A DNA stretch of 64,000 nt from Charina bottae (taxonomy: Eukaryota > Chordata > Lepidosauria > Squamata > Charinaidae), in assembly GCA_023362775.1 (NCBI GenBank), contig JALMGJ010000015.1, forward strand, positions 5,291,001-5,355,000. The letters are read 5' to 3'. Shown here one piece after another: positions 11,265-22,192 of this stretch (the first letter of the stretch is position 1; each line of letters starts with the position of its first letter). A program made the translations under genes and the position numbers. The notes under the pieces were generated by a model, which saw only the letters and a list, made by a program, of their open reading frames with translations, made no database searches and was not told the origin of the DNA.

Positions 11265-11870
11265 TTTCAAACATTCTATACTACTTCACATTCTGCTGTC
11301 CACCAATATTCCGTTTTCCATTCTTAAGTTGGGAGTAAAGTAGCTGCTTTGGAAGACGATGGTCAGGCATTCGAACAACATGGCCGGTCCAACGAAGTTG
11401 ATGTTGGATGATCATTGTTTCAATGCTGGTGGTTTTCGCTTCTTCTAGAAGAAGATTCTAAAAGATTCTAAAAGAGATTCAAAGATACTCTCAAAGCTAA
11501 TTTAAAAAAATGTAATATCAGCATTGAGAACTGGGAAGCCGTAACTCATGAGCCTTTCAATTGGAGGTCAGCCTTTATTAAGGGCGCTACGGACTTTGAA
11601 GAAGCACGAGTACAGGGCGAAAGGGAGAAACAAGCTAAGAGGAAGGCACGTCAAGCAAACCCTCATCATGACCGTCTCCCACCCGGAAACCTATCCCCTC
11701 ATTGTGGGAGGTTGTGCGGATCCAGAATTGGCCTTTACAGCCACTTACGGATCCACTGTTAAGATTTTACCCTTGGAAGACAATCTTACTCGGCTACGAG
11801 TGATCGCATTAAAAGAAATCTGCTCTGCAAGGGATTTACAATTACAATTACCTAGGTTTGGTTCATCATG
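11265..11870. mobile_element. LINE C-terminal fragment with 5' inversion
   Basis: 11265-11450 read on the - strand translates to a LINE segment containing TTSIETMIIQHQLRWTGHVV then RMPDHRLPKAA. 11465-11830 read on the + strand, with one frameshift, gives what normally follows it: RDSKDTLKANLKKC, NWEAVTHE, and a zinc-finger-like C-P-H-C-G...SRIGLYSHLR. The two neighbouring protein blocks therefore lie head to head, the arrangement left by twin priming. The clade was not settled by eye; an R4- or RTE-related family is possible. No duplication was located. Confidence 0.7.
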
Positions 11871-12861
11871 ACCTAAGCACGGTCTTCTTCCCTTTCTGCT
11901 CAAATCTCCTTTGGGTTGATTGCCTGGGCGCACTGCAATCTCATTCTGCTTTTCAGAGAATCACCACCACTGGCCCACAATGAGCTTTTAATTGAAAGTT
12001 CTTATAAAAAATAAAAAAAATGAAGACATTCCTTAAAGGGATAGCATTAATTTCTCCCTGCATGGGGCGGGGTTTTTAAATGGTCGCTGAATCACTGAGT
12101 TGAGTTGTCCCAGTTTCTGAAAAACACCAGCTCTATTGTCCCACGTGCATCCCTGAACTGATTTCTGGGACAGTTTGGCAGGTTTGAACCGGCAGCTCCC
12201 AACTTTCCAAAAGATCCCTGGGATTTTCACCTGCTCTGTGAATTCTGCTTACCTTTTTCATTCTAGGAATTGTAGAGCTGAATGCATGAATTCATTATTG
12301 CGGCCAAAATCCAGGAACTAAGTGTGAGGTTGGTTGGTTGTCCTTTAAACAGGATAGAATAGTCATTGAGATCAGCAGTGGAATAAAGAGATTGAGATTG
12401 AGATTGAGAGATGCAAATGCTTCCTTGTCCCATCTTCCAAAATGTGGTTCTTTAATTCAGGGGTGAGTAACTGTTGCATCATTATGGGTGATACTCTCTA
12501 AAATGTGTGTGCATCTCTTTGCATGCCTTTTAAAATAAAAAGAAAATCCATGCCCTAAAACATACTGTCTTGCCACTGAATTTTGGCAGTGCAATTTTAG
12601 GGGACCCCAAGGACTGGGGGAGGGGGGGAAATTGGAGGCTAAATGCAACTTGGGGGTTCTGGGTTGCCTGCCCCATCTCAATTAGAAATGGAGAAGAGAT
12701 GCATTTTGATTCTCCGATGATTCATTTAGATTTCAGCAGCTCCACATGACAGATCCTAAATAAGAGAGCACTTGGATTTGAAGCAGGCTTGTTTTAGCTG
12801 TGGTGAGAAGGAAACAGTTCTGTCTTCTTATCTTAAGTCTCCATTAGAGGAAGCTGGGTTC
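11871..12861. other. Intronic sequence, nothing recognised
   Basis: Only a short gattga-repeat stretch near 12385-12412 and a G-rich patch near 12617 stand out. Confidence 0.4.
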
Positions 12862-13449
12862 TTCCCTAAAGGAACTAAACCAAACAACTTTTATACAGGA
12901 GGATGGCCCAACACAGGAGAAGTAACACCACAGGACCAGAGTCAGCAGTTTATCTTCATTTAAAGGAAAAAGGACACTCATTTGAGGACATTAATGTTCA
13001 CATTTTAGACAGAGAAGATAGGTGGTTTGAGAGAGGGGTCAAGGAATCCATTTATGCCAACTTGGAAAATCCTTCCTTGAATAGAGGTGGGGGCCTCAGG
13101 CACAATCTTTCTCCCATCTTTCTCCCGGCTCTGTCTTCTGTGCCTAGGAAGATTAAGACCATTTCACAAGCTCAACAGCATCATGGTGATCTTAACGATC
13201 CTCCTTTAGATGATAAAAGGACTTAAAAATAACATCTCAATATAACCATGCCCCCAGGTGTAAGGTCACACAGCTACCTAGAAACATATTTAGGATTCCC
13301 TTACCAACTTTGCTCAGACTGAAGAAGCTCCTTGGATAAGGAGCGAAATGTTTCCACAGAGAAAATAGAAATCCAGTTGACATGATTCAAGCTACAGACA
13401 ATTCCACCTGGATGACTGAGAACCTTCATAGACATATTCCCTAAAGGAA
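12862..13449 (+). mobile_element. 5'-truncated Penelope-like element
   Basis: A perfect 13-bp duplication ttccctaaaggaa (12862-12874, 13437-13449) flanks 12875-13436. The insert starts inside the coding region, runs through the 3' region with the hammerhead-like segment (about 13311-13360), and ends with the 38-nt tail gacaattccacc...atagacat. It serves as the reference for direction and end of the fold-back copies at 3.5, 9.9 and 56.8 kb: there, one arm stops where this tail begins. Confidence 0.92.
12903..13226 (+). pseudogene. Penelope GIY-YIG-domain C-terminal fragment
   Basis: The residues HLKEKGHSFEDINVHILDRE then DRWFERGVKESIYANLENPS then LNRGGGLRHNLS match the well-known C-terminal end of vertebrate Penelope-like polyproteins: the tail of the GIY-YIG endonuclease and what follows it. 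The endonuclease nicks the target DNA for priming. The reverse transcriptase and the GIY-YIG core itself are missing through 5' truncation, so the fragment is dead. Confidence 0.85.
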
Positions 13450-13464
13450 ATTTGCTTCTGCCTA

Positions 13465-13813
13465 GTTAAACGTGGTGGCTCAGTGGGTAAGACGCCAGGC
13501 TTGTCGATCGGAAGATCGCAAGTTCGGGGGTTCGAATCCCTAGCCCCGCGTGACGGAGTGAGTTCCCGCACTCGCCCCAGCTCTTGCCAACCTAGCAATT
13601 TGAAAGCATGCAAATGCAAGTAGATGAATAGGTACCACTTCGGTGGGAAGGTAACAGCATTCCTGTGCGTGTCATGCGGCCACATGACCGTGGAAGCGTC
13701 TTCGGACAACGCTGGCTCTTCGGCTAACAAACGGAGATGAGCACTGGCCCCCAGAGTCGGACACGACTGTACAAATGTGCGGGGGGAACCTTTACCTTTT
13801 TTTTTGGTTAAAC
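13465..13813 (+). mobile_element. Sauria-type SINE, near full length
   Basis: Short direct repeats gttaaac (13465-13471, 13807-13813) flank a copy very similar to the one at 866-1203. It has the same promoter boxes (tggctcagtgggt, ggttcgaatccc) and the BovB-like 3' end gtcggacacgactg. It lies 15 bp from the right duplication of the preceding Penelope insertion. The following tttatttatttttattt run and accgcccatct (13815-13870) resemble the 3' tail of another repeat. Confidence 0.88.
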
Positions 13814-13885
13814 TGATGCATTTATTTATTTTTATTTATTTGTCAAATTTATCACCGCCCATCTCTACAAAAGTAGACTCTATGA

Positions 13886-16496
13886 TGCATGCAACTTCAA
13901 AAACCCCCTCCAAAAAAGAAATACCTGGGGTTGTTCTTGTTGCTCCTTCCAAGGCCCTGCTCTCTTCCCCACTATAGAAGTGTTTCTAGGGCCATCGGCT
14001 TTTCTTATGGATGGCTGTAGCACAACTGGTAATGCCTGATTGTAGAAGGCAATGTAATTTACTCTCTGCTCATGCAAAATGCTTCCTTTTCCAGCAAAGT
14101 GCCTTTTCCCTGCACATGAAGGCTCTAGGTCTACAGGAAACAAAGCCTGAAAGGTCTTTTCAGCAAGAAGGAAAATGCCCTATGTCTTTTAGAAACTGGG
14201 ATAAAAATGAGCCCATTGATGGGGTCACAGCAATGGATTGAATTGAATTGGATCCAAATTCTGATGGATTCAGCAGAACAGGATTTGCTATAAGTTGGAC
14301 TTTGGTGTGCTGCCCAATCCTCTCCACAATTCTGCTATTTCAACAGCTCTTTGGTGTATCTTGGATCTCTGTTGTCATACCTGGTTATCTAGCATAGCAG
14401 GATTTTCCTCTGAACCCCTGTTGCTCCTAATCAGCACATTATGAAGAGAAGATGCGGATGCAAATGTCACATCACAATCAATATTGTTTCTCATTTTCTT
14501 GTTCAAAGATGGGGCATGGCAGTTTTCTGCAGCAGTAGCTACTCAAAACTGCATTGCCTGGGAATCCGTGGGCGAAATCATTCAGCCCACGGTGGATTGG
14601 TCTATGATTTCCATCCCCTACCTTTCCTCCCCTAGCTGACAATAATCCTTTTGCCATATTTTTTAATACAGCTCTGTTTAACCTTTTGGATCAGCAATTA
14701 AGCGGGGAAAATGCGTATGAATTGGCCAGCAGGGCCATGTTAGTTCCTGAGATCAGCATCCTTCCCACAAGGATTGCTGACGGCATTTTCACATCCCCCA
14801 ATTCTTGCAGTTTCAGCAACTGTTGCCCAGTGGAGTACTTTTTCTTTTCTTAATCAAAAGCATTCAAACCTTCTCAAGAGCTGGCATAAAAAAACTCATT
14901 AAAGCCACAGCCAATTGCATCTGTTCCACAGGGGTTAAATGTTCTGCCTTGGCCAAACATTTCTGTGCTTTCTTCAACCCTGTCCCATTCACTCCCTGCG
15001 AGGCTGTAACTTGCAGCTTCTGCTAATGCTGCAACAGCCATTAGTTACCTCTTCAAAAGGGAGCCAATAAGAAAATGGTCCATGGCCCATCATAGTCCAT
15101 GAGTTCAACCTGCAAGGTTGCACGACAGATGTGCAACAGGGTTGCACAACAGATAAGGTAAGATGGTGGCCTCTGAATCAAAAGAAAATTTCCAAGCAGT
15201 TTTCTCTGTTCTCCAATAAAACCAAACTCTAATCACAAGGGAGGGGAGCCAAGAATAGATTTCAGATGTCAAGAGAGAAACTCCAAAGATATATGACATT
15301 TCCGTTCAGCACTGATCATGAATATTTGATATCCTGCCTCTCTTCCACAGTGTAATTCAGGGCAGAGCATATGAGATCCTGGAGTGCAGCAGAACAGACG
15401 TTTGGGCAATCAATTGCCCTATTCCAGCTTGATGCAAGAATTCCAACTGGCCCCTTATTGGAAGGCCAATATAGCTGCCTTAAATTGCAGAAGGCAAAAC
15501 AATGGACAGTTGAGTCCATCAGGACCATGGACAGCACCCTTGGCAGGTGTTGGTGGGAAGTCGTTCAGGAAAGGCTGCTGTCACAGCAATAAGCAAGGGC
15601 CTTCTTGGGCCTTCTGAAGGCTGGCTGGGAGCTGCTTTTTAACCTTGATAAAAGAAAATTGCCACTTCAAAGCAAGTGCATATAGTTTTGTTGAGCAATC
15701 CCAGAAAAAGGTGTAGTTGCTTTAATTGGTTCCAGAGAGAGGGTCCATTCATGCTCCCATGTGTTCTGACGCTTGTTTTGGAGACTCCATAGTAGATTCT
15801 CCACACTATCACCCCAAGCCCTAGTCCAGTGCCCCCAAAGTTGCCAGTCCTTACATTACAGCTTTACTAAAGCATGGTTGGAAAAATCCAACCTTAGCAT
15901 TACATGTGAATACAGGTACTGAATTGTAGTGCTGGAAGACAAACTCATTAGCTATCTAGCCCTTTCCCCTGCTTGACACAAGGACTCCAGAACTAATGCA
16001 TCCACAGCAGAAAACTGCTTCTGTTCAGTAACTAAAGGTTTCTCCTGACTGCCTTCCTAGAACTTTAGTCCATTAAATCTAGCCCTCCCTCTGTATGGCA
16101 GCAGAGAACAAGTTACAGCTTTTATTGGGATGACAGCTGTTTAGATCTTTTAAGACCATTGTCCTTCATTCTCCCCCTGATGTCTTCTGATGAAAGCTAA
16201 ACGTAAAAGGCAGGGCCGTGGGATATCCCTGCTGTAACCCTGCGTGGGTGGCGCCCTTGAGATGTGCTGACCCTGGAACTCTCAAAATTACCAGCTGTTC
16301 TCTAGAGCTTGTGGAAGTTGGAGTCCAATGCCTCTGAAGGATGCCAAAATGGGAAGTTTCTCCAACAATGCAAATGTTATCTATGTCTTGGGGCACAAGA
16401 CATATTGCTTAAAATTAACAAGTGTCTCCTCTCTTGGAATAAAGGCCTTGAATATTGTTTAGTGAGTTTCTGTGTTCTGACACAGAACCTGGGACA
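13886..16496. other. Intronic sequence, nothing firmly recognised
   Basis: About 2.6 kb without a clear exon, repeat boundary or tandem array. Open frames here (for example 15371-15592) overlap frames on the other strand and show no domain. Confidence 0.4.
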
Positions 16497-17812
16497 TCAG
16501 GGTCTGTCAGCCTTGCAAGGTAGTCCGGGCAAGAAGTACACCCAGAAGCAGTCGCTCTAACTTTATTGTAAGATGACATTTCAGGTAGTCCTTGGTTAAC
16601 AACCACTCGTTCAGCGACTGTTCAAAGTTACAGTGGTGCTGAACAAGTGGTACTTATGACTGGTAGTCAAAATTCTGGCCATCCCAGCACCCCCGCAGTC
16701 ACATGATCATGATCCAGGTGCTTGGCAACTGGCTCGCACTTATGACAGTTGCAGCATCTCGCAGTCACATGATCGCCATTTGCAACCTTCCCTGCCAGCT
16801 TCCTACAAGCAAAGTCAATGGGGAAACTGGCAGGAAAGGTCACAAGTCGCTCCTGTGAGTCACTCCCACCTCCGCTGCTTTTTCTCCCAAGGAGCCCAGC
16901 CAAAGAGTACAGGATCCTGGGGATCTTGTACTCCATAGCATGCACCAGCCCACAGCACACAGCCCGTTTGCACTCCATAGCACCTGCCTGCCTGTGCTTG
17001 CGTGGCACCATGGCAGCCACCTGTGCACCCTCCCACACCTGGCAGCAGCCACCCCCTGCCTGGCCACATACACACCATCCACCTGCCTGCAGGCTGCCCA
17101 GGACTTGCAACTTCCTGCTGGCTTCCCCATTGACTTTGCTTGGTGGAAGCCAGCAGGAAGTTGTGAGGAGGTCCTCACTTAATGACCCGCGATTCTTGCT
17201 TAACCATGGCAACAGGGACTGCCGGGATTGCTGTCACTAAGAGATGTGGTCATGTGCTTTACAACCGCATTGCTTAGCAACAAAAATTCCAGTCCCAATT
17301 GCCATCATCAAGCGAAGATTACCTGTAACAGAATCTTGAAAGTCTGAAAGTACATCTCTCCCCCCCCACCTTTGCAGTCCAAGAAACTAGGGAGGGTCCC
17401 TTCTGAGACATTTGCCTCACTCCCATTGCTTCTGCGGGCTCAGCTGCCTCTTCTCTGACCATTGCCTAGACTGTGGCTCTTCTTCCTGTCTCCCAAGGTC
17501 ATTCCCACATACAATTACAGAGTCTGTACATGCAGTTCTGTGTAATGTATGTGGGAAAGACCTTGTGAGATGGGACAAAGAGATGCTGCCTAGGAAATGG
17601 TCAGATAAAAGAGCATAGCCCACAGCTGGATAGTGGGCAGGGCAAGAGGCTCAGAAGAGACCCTCCCTAGTTTCTCGGGCTGTGAAGGAGACGGGCGGGA
17701 TAATTATACTTTCAGACTTGCAAGATTCTATCAATGTAGCTTTACAATAAAGTAGAATTAGCTCATCTGGATGTGTTTCTGTCTGGTCTACCTGGGAAGG
17801 CTGACATTCTGT
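16497..17812. mobile_element. Long inverted-repeat (fold-back) DNA element, interrupted
   Basis: The outer left arm (16497-16581) and its continuation (17326-17520) are the reverse complement of 17530-17812. Matching landmarks are tgtcagcctt/aaggctgaca, tttattgtaag/tttacaataaa, gaatcttg..aagtctgaa/ttcagacttgcaagattc, actagggagggtc/gaccctccctagt, and ttcccacatac/gtatgtggga near the centre. Removing the Tigger-like insert leaves about 570 bp that is one palindrome. Half copies occur at 29050-29345 and 50708-50970. The superfamily is not recognised. Confidence 0.7.
16582..17325. mobile_element. Tigger-like (TA-target) non-autonomous element, 744 bp, nested
   Basis: Ends are caggtagtcc at the left and gattacctg at the right; a TA follows the right end. 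The family's landmark phrases are present: gcttggcaac, gcaaagtcaatggggaa, gcttagcaac. The copy is longer than its relatives (355-410 bp) because about 300 bp near 16860-17160 is extra. That part contains a second, inverted copy of the fragment around ccccattgactttgcttg. It sits inside the palindromic element 16497-17812. Confidence 0.75.
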
Positions 17813-18412
17813 GTCAGTCCAGTCTGTGCAGGCAGTTACCTTATTCTTCTGACACATTATGCTTTCAGCCAGAGCTACCTGGTGCCAAACTGGCACTGCT
17901 GAGAAAGTGTCATTCCACTGAGCACATATTAGTGTTAGTGATGGCTGTTTGGGTGGGGCAGCTAAAATATGAGAATTAGCTTGGCCTTTCAGGAGTGCAC
18001 TCCATAACCTAGTCGATCTCAGCTTGTGCGATACGGACATGTTTGTATTTGTGGTGCTGGAACCGCAAGTTGGGTACTGCTAGTTACCAGTGACTTGCTA
18101 GGGTCACACTGCTCCCTCGTGGAAAAGTACTGTTACTGCTTGTTGCTGGCATGTCAAGTCATTCCAGATGTTATGGGCAGTGTTAATGTCCTGTCATTGC
18201 AACTAAGCCGTATCCTGGATCCATATGGAATCCATGTTGCCAACAGTTATTGACAAGAATTTTGAGAACATTTAACTGAATATGCCTGGATCCAGATGGG
18301 CTTTTCATACAAACAATCCATGAAAGCAGTTTTCTCTCCAGTTGTGCCCAATCCTTCTTATCACTCATAGTTGCCCAGGAAGGATGAGACTAATCAGGGC
18401 TTTCCAGAATGA
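17813..18412. other. Intronic sequence, nothing recognised
   Basis: No repeat or exon identified. Confidence 0.4.
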
Positions 18413-19145
18413 AACCATAGAATTATGAAGTTGGAAGGGAGTACAAGGATCATCGAGTCCAGATCTTTGAAATGTGCAGGAAAACTGATTAAATCATCTT
18501 CAAGAGCTGGCTGTCCAGCCTCTTCTTAAAACTCTCCAGAGATGAAGAACCCAGTCTCCATTGGGGAACTGTTCTACTGTTGTACAGATCTTCCCATCAG
18601 GAAGTATTTTCTTACATTTAAAACAATATCACAGTAGCTGCAACTTATACTCATTATGTCTGATCCTAAATTATGTGGCAATGGAGTTCCTGACCACCTT
18701 CCTATGGCACCCTTTTATGTACTTGAACATTGATGTCATGTTTCCCCTCAGATTTCTCTTCTCCAGATGGAACATCCCAAGTTCCCTCAGCCTGTTCTCA
18801 TTAGGAGCATATCCTCGAGTCTCTATCATCTTCTGAGTCTGTTTTAACCTGTCCATATCCTTCTACCCTATCAATATTCTTCTGGAAATGTGATGCCCAG
18901 AACTGAACATTAAGAGGTGTAGTCTCACCAGTGCCAAACAGAGAAGAATCATGATTTCTCATGTCTTTACATGATGCTTCTAAGGCAGCTGTTGTGCATT
19001 AGCCCTTCTGGAAGCTGCCTTACATTGATGGCTCATCTTCAGGTTGCCAATGACCACACCCAAGTCTTTCTCAGATGTAGTGTTTCTAAGCCACAAATTC
19101 CCCATCTTGCATGTGGCACCAGAGCTTATTTTCTTGTATGCTCAG
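18413..19145 (-). mobile_element. CR1 LINE 3' fragment, - strand
   Basis: The lower-coordinate end reads atagaattatgaagttggaa then gggagtacaaggatcatcga, the reverse complement of the canonical CR1 3' end. On the - strand a short frame (18671-18856) gives NRLRELGMFHLEKRNLRGN, the conserved CR1 C-terminal stretch. Farther up, tagtctcaccagtgccaa and tggctcatcttcaggttgcc correspond to CR1 3' sequence known from birds. Truncated and dead. Confidence 0.85.
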
Positions 19146-19164
19146 ACTGTCAAATGCTTCAGCA

Positions 19165-19262
19165 GGTGGTAGCATATAGCTGACCTTGTTTGATTTCAGA
19201 AGCTGGACTTGGTTAGGACTTGGATGAGGACCACCTGGGAATTCTAGAGCTGTCGATTAGCC
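19165..19262 (+). mobile_element. 5S rRNA-like SINE fragment
   Basis: The run from about 19180 to 19250 resembles the 3' half of 5S rRNA: tgatttcagaagctgg, then cttggttaggacttggatga, then ggaccacctggga. Better examples are at 40.99, 43.75 and 44.49 kb. Confidence 0.6.
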
Positions 19263-19404
19263 CAGTGTTTCTCAACCTTGAGAAGATTTGTGAACTTCAA
19301 CTCCCAGAATTCCCCAGCCAGCATAGCAATTCCCCATAGCTGGCTGGAGAATTATGGGAGTTGAAGTCCACACATCTTCAAGCTGCCAAGGTTGAGCTAG
19401 ACTG
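19263..19404. mobile_element. hAT-like palindromic MITE, degenerate right end
   Basis: The left end cagtgtttctcaaccttg and the inverted right end aaggttgagctagactg enclose two inverted copies of a block around gacttcaactcccagaatt. Same family as 25692-25826 and 57479-57601. No clear 8-bp duplication here. Confidence 0.75.
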
Positions 19405-20395
19405 AAAAGCTAGGGGAAAAATCCCGGAATAATGCAATTTCTGTAAAGAAAACTGCATGGATACAGTCACTGGGAATCAAGCTCAGCTGAAGGCCATCTT
19501 TGCCTTTAGACTGTCAAATCAGAAGTTATTCTAATTTTTCTCCCTTTTTAATATATATACTAATAAACCCTTGATTTAACAAACTAAAGTGGGGAATGGG
19601 TATCCGTTAAAGCAAAATATCCATTACATCCAAATAAGGTTTAATGCATGCTTATTTTACATATTTTACACATTTTATGCATGTATAAATTAGAAATGGG
19701 ATTTTGTACAGACACATTATATATAGTTTATGCATGTAATTTATGGCAAACAGGATTTTACACATGTGCAGGGGCATATAGTATATGGACAGATGTTTGT
19801 CCATCGCATCTGAGGATCACTAAATCAAGAGTTTACTGTAATTCATGATTTCGGTTGTTCTTTGAAGATAATTATTAACAGGGGAAACATTTTAACTTTG
19901 AAGAGAGAATTCTACAAGGATGTACTGTATGTGTGAAGCAGGTCAGCGGTCTGTAGCTCTTGTTAACTATCAATTTCCTTAGTTCCTCTTTTCCTATTGG
20001 GGTATGCTGTCAGGATCTCTGTTTGCTGGTACTAGATGATGTTGCCATGAGAATCCACCTCTCCATCTGTGGTCCATAAATCCTGTGTCCCAGAATGTGG
20101 TGTTCCAAACATCCTTTTAATTAACAAGGTTGGCAACACCGTTGCTGTCAGAGTGCGCGCGGTGGAGCGGCCTGCTCTATTTCCCAAGACACCAGTGATT
20201 CACGTTCTATGCAGTAAATAGACACTAAAGCAGAGATTAGATAAAATACCCTATTTACTATATATACATACGTATTACAGAATACATCCACACGGGTAAC
20301 AAATGATACAGCAATGAGTAGTTACAGAAAACGAGAAGAAATAATACAACCAGACTCCTCTGCTTATATACATAAACTGACCAATCACATTATAG
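19405..20395. other. Intronic sequence, AT-rich
   Basis: 19620-19760 carries several near repeats of tttatgcatgta and tacacattttatgcatg, a loose AT-rich palindromic stretch. Otherwise nothing recognised. Confidence 0.4.
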
Positions 20396-20600
20396 GTGTG
20401 TCGCCACACACCCGGAAGCGCTGATCATCATCAGCGCTTCCGGGTTTTCCCGCGGCGACACACCAGCTGCAGTGTGCAAAACCCAAAAAGCGGCAGCAGC
20501 GCTCCGGGTTTTTGCGCACTGCCGCACTTCCGGGTTTTCCCGCGGCGACACACCAATGCCAGTTGGTGTGTCGCCGCGGGAAAAACTTTGGAAAGCCCTG
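20396..20600. mobile_element. GC-rich hAT-like element, 5' incomplete
   Basis: The right end ggaaagccctg is the inverted form of cagggctttcc, the start of the copy at 63851. Inside are repeated blocks related to cgcttccgggttttcccgcg and gcgacacacca in alternating orientation, so the element folds on itself. The left terminal repeat is missing. Confidence 0.65.
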
Positions 20601-21154
20601 TTTTAGAACAACTCTTTTTGGTTTTCTGAAAATATTAGCCTGAACTGACAGGGTAGGAATCCTGCTTAAGCTCTTTTGTGACTCTTTTGTGACTTGAACA
20701 CAGAATGACTCAGCTGATTTATTCATGCAATAAATGAATAAATGAAAGCCAGTTGATGAATCTTTCTAAAGTGCACAATTGATATTTTTCATCAGAGCAG
20801 AGATTGGGAACAATCTTGAAGACAGAGTATTTTATTTTATTATCTATGTTGCCTGGCGCAAAAGTTTCCACCAAATACCATTAGTGGAAATGATTTTGGA
20901 GGGGACATCCTAAAATAGATATAATCTTTTTTCTTTTTTTTAAAGGAAGAAACCCCAAACCTTTTCCAGAAACCTAGGCAGGGGCAATAAAGATTATTTT
21001 GATCCACCCTCATGCCTGATACAAGCCCACTCATTTTACATCATTCTCCCCCCATTGAGATTCTTCCCCTTCTGTTTGGGTTAATGATTGATTTTTAATT
21101 CTGGTGCTAACCAGAGTGATGGCAGCTCCTAGTTCAGATAGCCATCTTTAACTA
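20601..21154. other. Intronic sequence, nothing recognised
   Basis: No element boundary visible except a T-rich tract near 20930-20942. Confidence 0.4.
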
Positions 21155-21489
21155 CAGGTAGTTCTCGACTTACAACCATTCATTTAGTGACCATTCAAAG
21201 TTACGACAGTGCTGAAAAAGTGACTTACGAATGGTCCTCGCACTTACGACTGTCGCAACATCGCCACAGTCACAAGACCAAACTTCAGGCGCTTAGCAAC
21301 CAGCATGCATTTACGACAGTTGCAGCATCCTGGGGTCACGTGATTGCAATTGGTGACCTTCCTAGCCAGCTCCCGACAAGCAAAGTCAATGGGGAACCAT
21401 GTGATTCACTTAACGACCACACCAAAAAATGTCATAACATCGGGTGTGGTCACATGATGCCTCACTTAACGACTGCACTGCTTATCAAC
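21155..21489. mobile_element. Tigger-like element, right end missing
   Basis: Starts caggtagttctcgacttac after TA (21153-21154). It carries the family's internal phrases (cgcttagcaaccagcatgc, gcaaagtcaatggggaa) but degenerates after tcacttaacgactgcactg, so the right terminal repeat is lost. Confidence 0.8.
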
Positions 21490-21584
21490 ACTAGCATAAG
21501 CATTCACTTTAACCAGCAGTTATGGTTGCTCCTCGCTATGCTCATATTACACTACTGCTATGCAATCTTCACTGCTTACCAGTA

Positions 21585-21900
21585 AACTCCTCAGTGCAAT
21601 TCAAGGTGCTGGTCATGACCTATAAAGGCAAAGGTCATGGCTATTTGTGGGATGGGCTTTTCTCCCATAGTTTCTGCTTTCTTAGTCAGTAAGATCTGAC
21701 TAAGGGGAATGGTCCAGGTCCCATCTTTAAAACAGTGATATCTCATGGGACCCAGTGGCATCCCTTCTCTATTGCTGTGCTTGCCCTCTGGAACAGCATT
21801 CCCACAGAGGCTGAAGTTGCCCGAACACTGATGTCCTTTAAAAATGGTCCTCAAAGACCCTGAGTTTTTTCCCAGTGCTGGGTTAGGTATCATGAGCCCT
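21585..21900 (+). mobile_element. L2/CR1-group LINE 3' fragment
   Basis: Forward translation in pieces resembles the end of an L2-type reverse transcriptase ORF: FKVLVMTYK, then a region around WNSIPTEAEVARTLMSFKN, which in intact copies is WNSLP...SF+. Several stops and frameshifts. A related copy is at 60262-60720. Confidence 0.65.
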
Positions 21901-21967
21901 GGGAGGAATTTTATTAATGCACCAGTGTTTTAGACCTGAGCTTTCATCTTCTTTCAACTTTTTACTC

Positions 21968-22018
21968 TATGGGATGGGAGGATGGGAGGATGAGAGGATG
22001 GAAGGATGGGAGATAGAT

Positions 22019-22065
<47 letters not shown>

Positions 22066-22075
22066 GATAGATAGA
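21968..22075. repeat. (GGGAGGAT)n-like and (GATA)n microsatellites
   Basis: Short gggaggatgggaggatga repeats followed by an uninterrupted gata run (about 22020-22066), then gatgatagataga. Confidence 0.9.
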
Positions 22076-22192
22076 ACCTAGACCTAGACCTAGACGTAGA
22101 CGTAGACGTAGGCGTAGGCGTAGGCGTAGGCGTAGGCGTAGGCGTAGGCGTAGGCGTAGGCATAGACGTAGACGTAGACATAGACATAGACA
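22076..22192. repeat. Hexanucleotide array with ordered variants
   Basis: About 19 hexamers in a row, grouped by type: cctaga, then cgtaga, then about nine cgtagg, then catagacgtaga and cataga. The variants lie in blocks rather than mixed, and the two ends of the array are more alike than the middle. It abuts the gata array. Confidence 0.9.

Noticed and set aside
20000..20390. Possible retroviral-type terminal repeat
   Set aside because: No second copy, no TG...CA ends with duplication, and no primer-binding site could be seen.
22020..22192. CRISPR-like array
   Set aside because: Units are contiguous 4- and 6-mers without spacers, in vertebrate intronic sequence.
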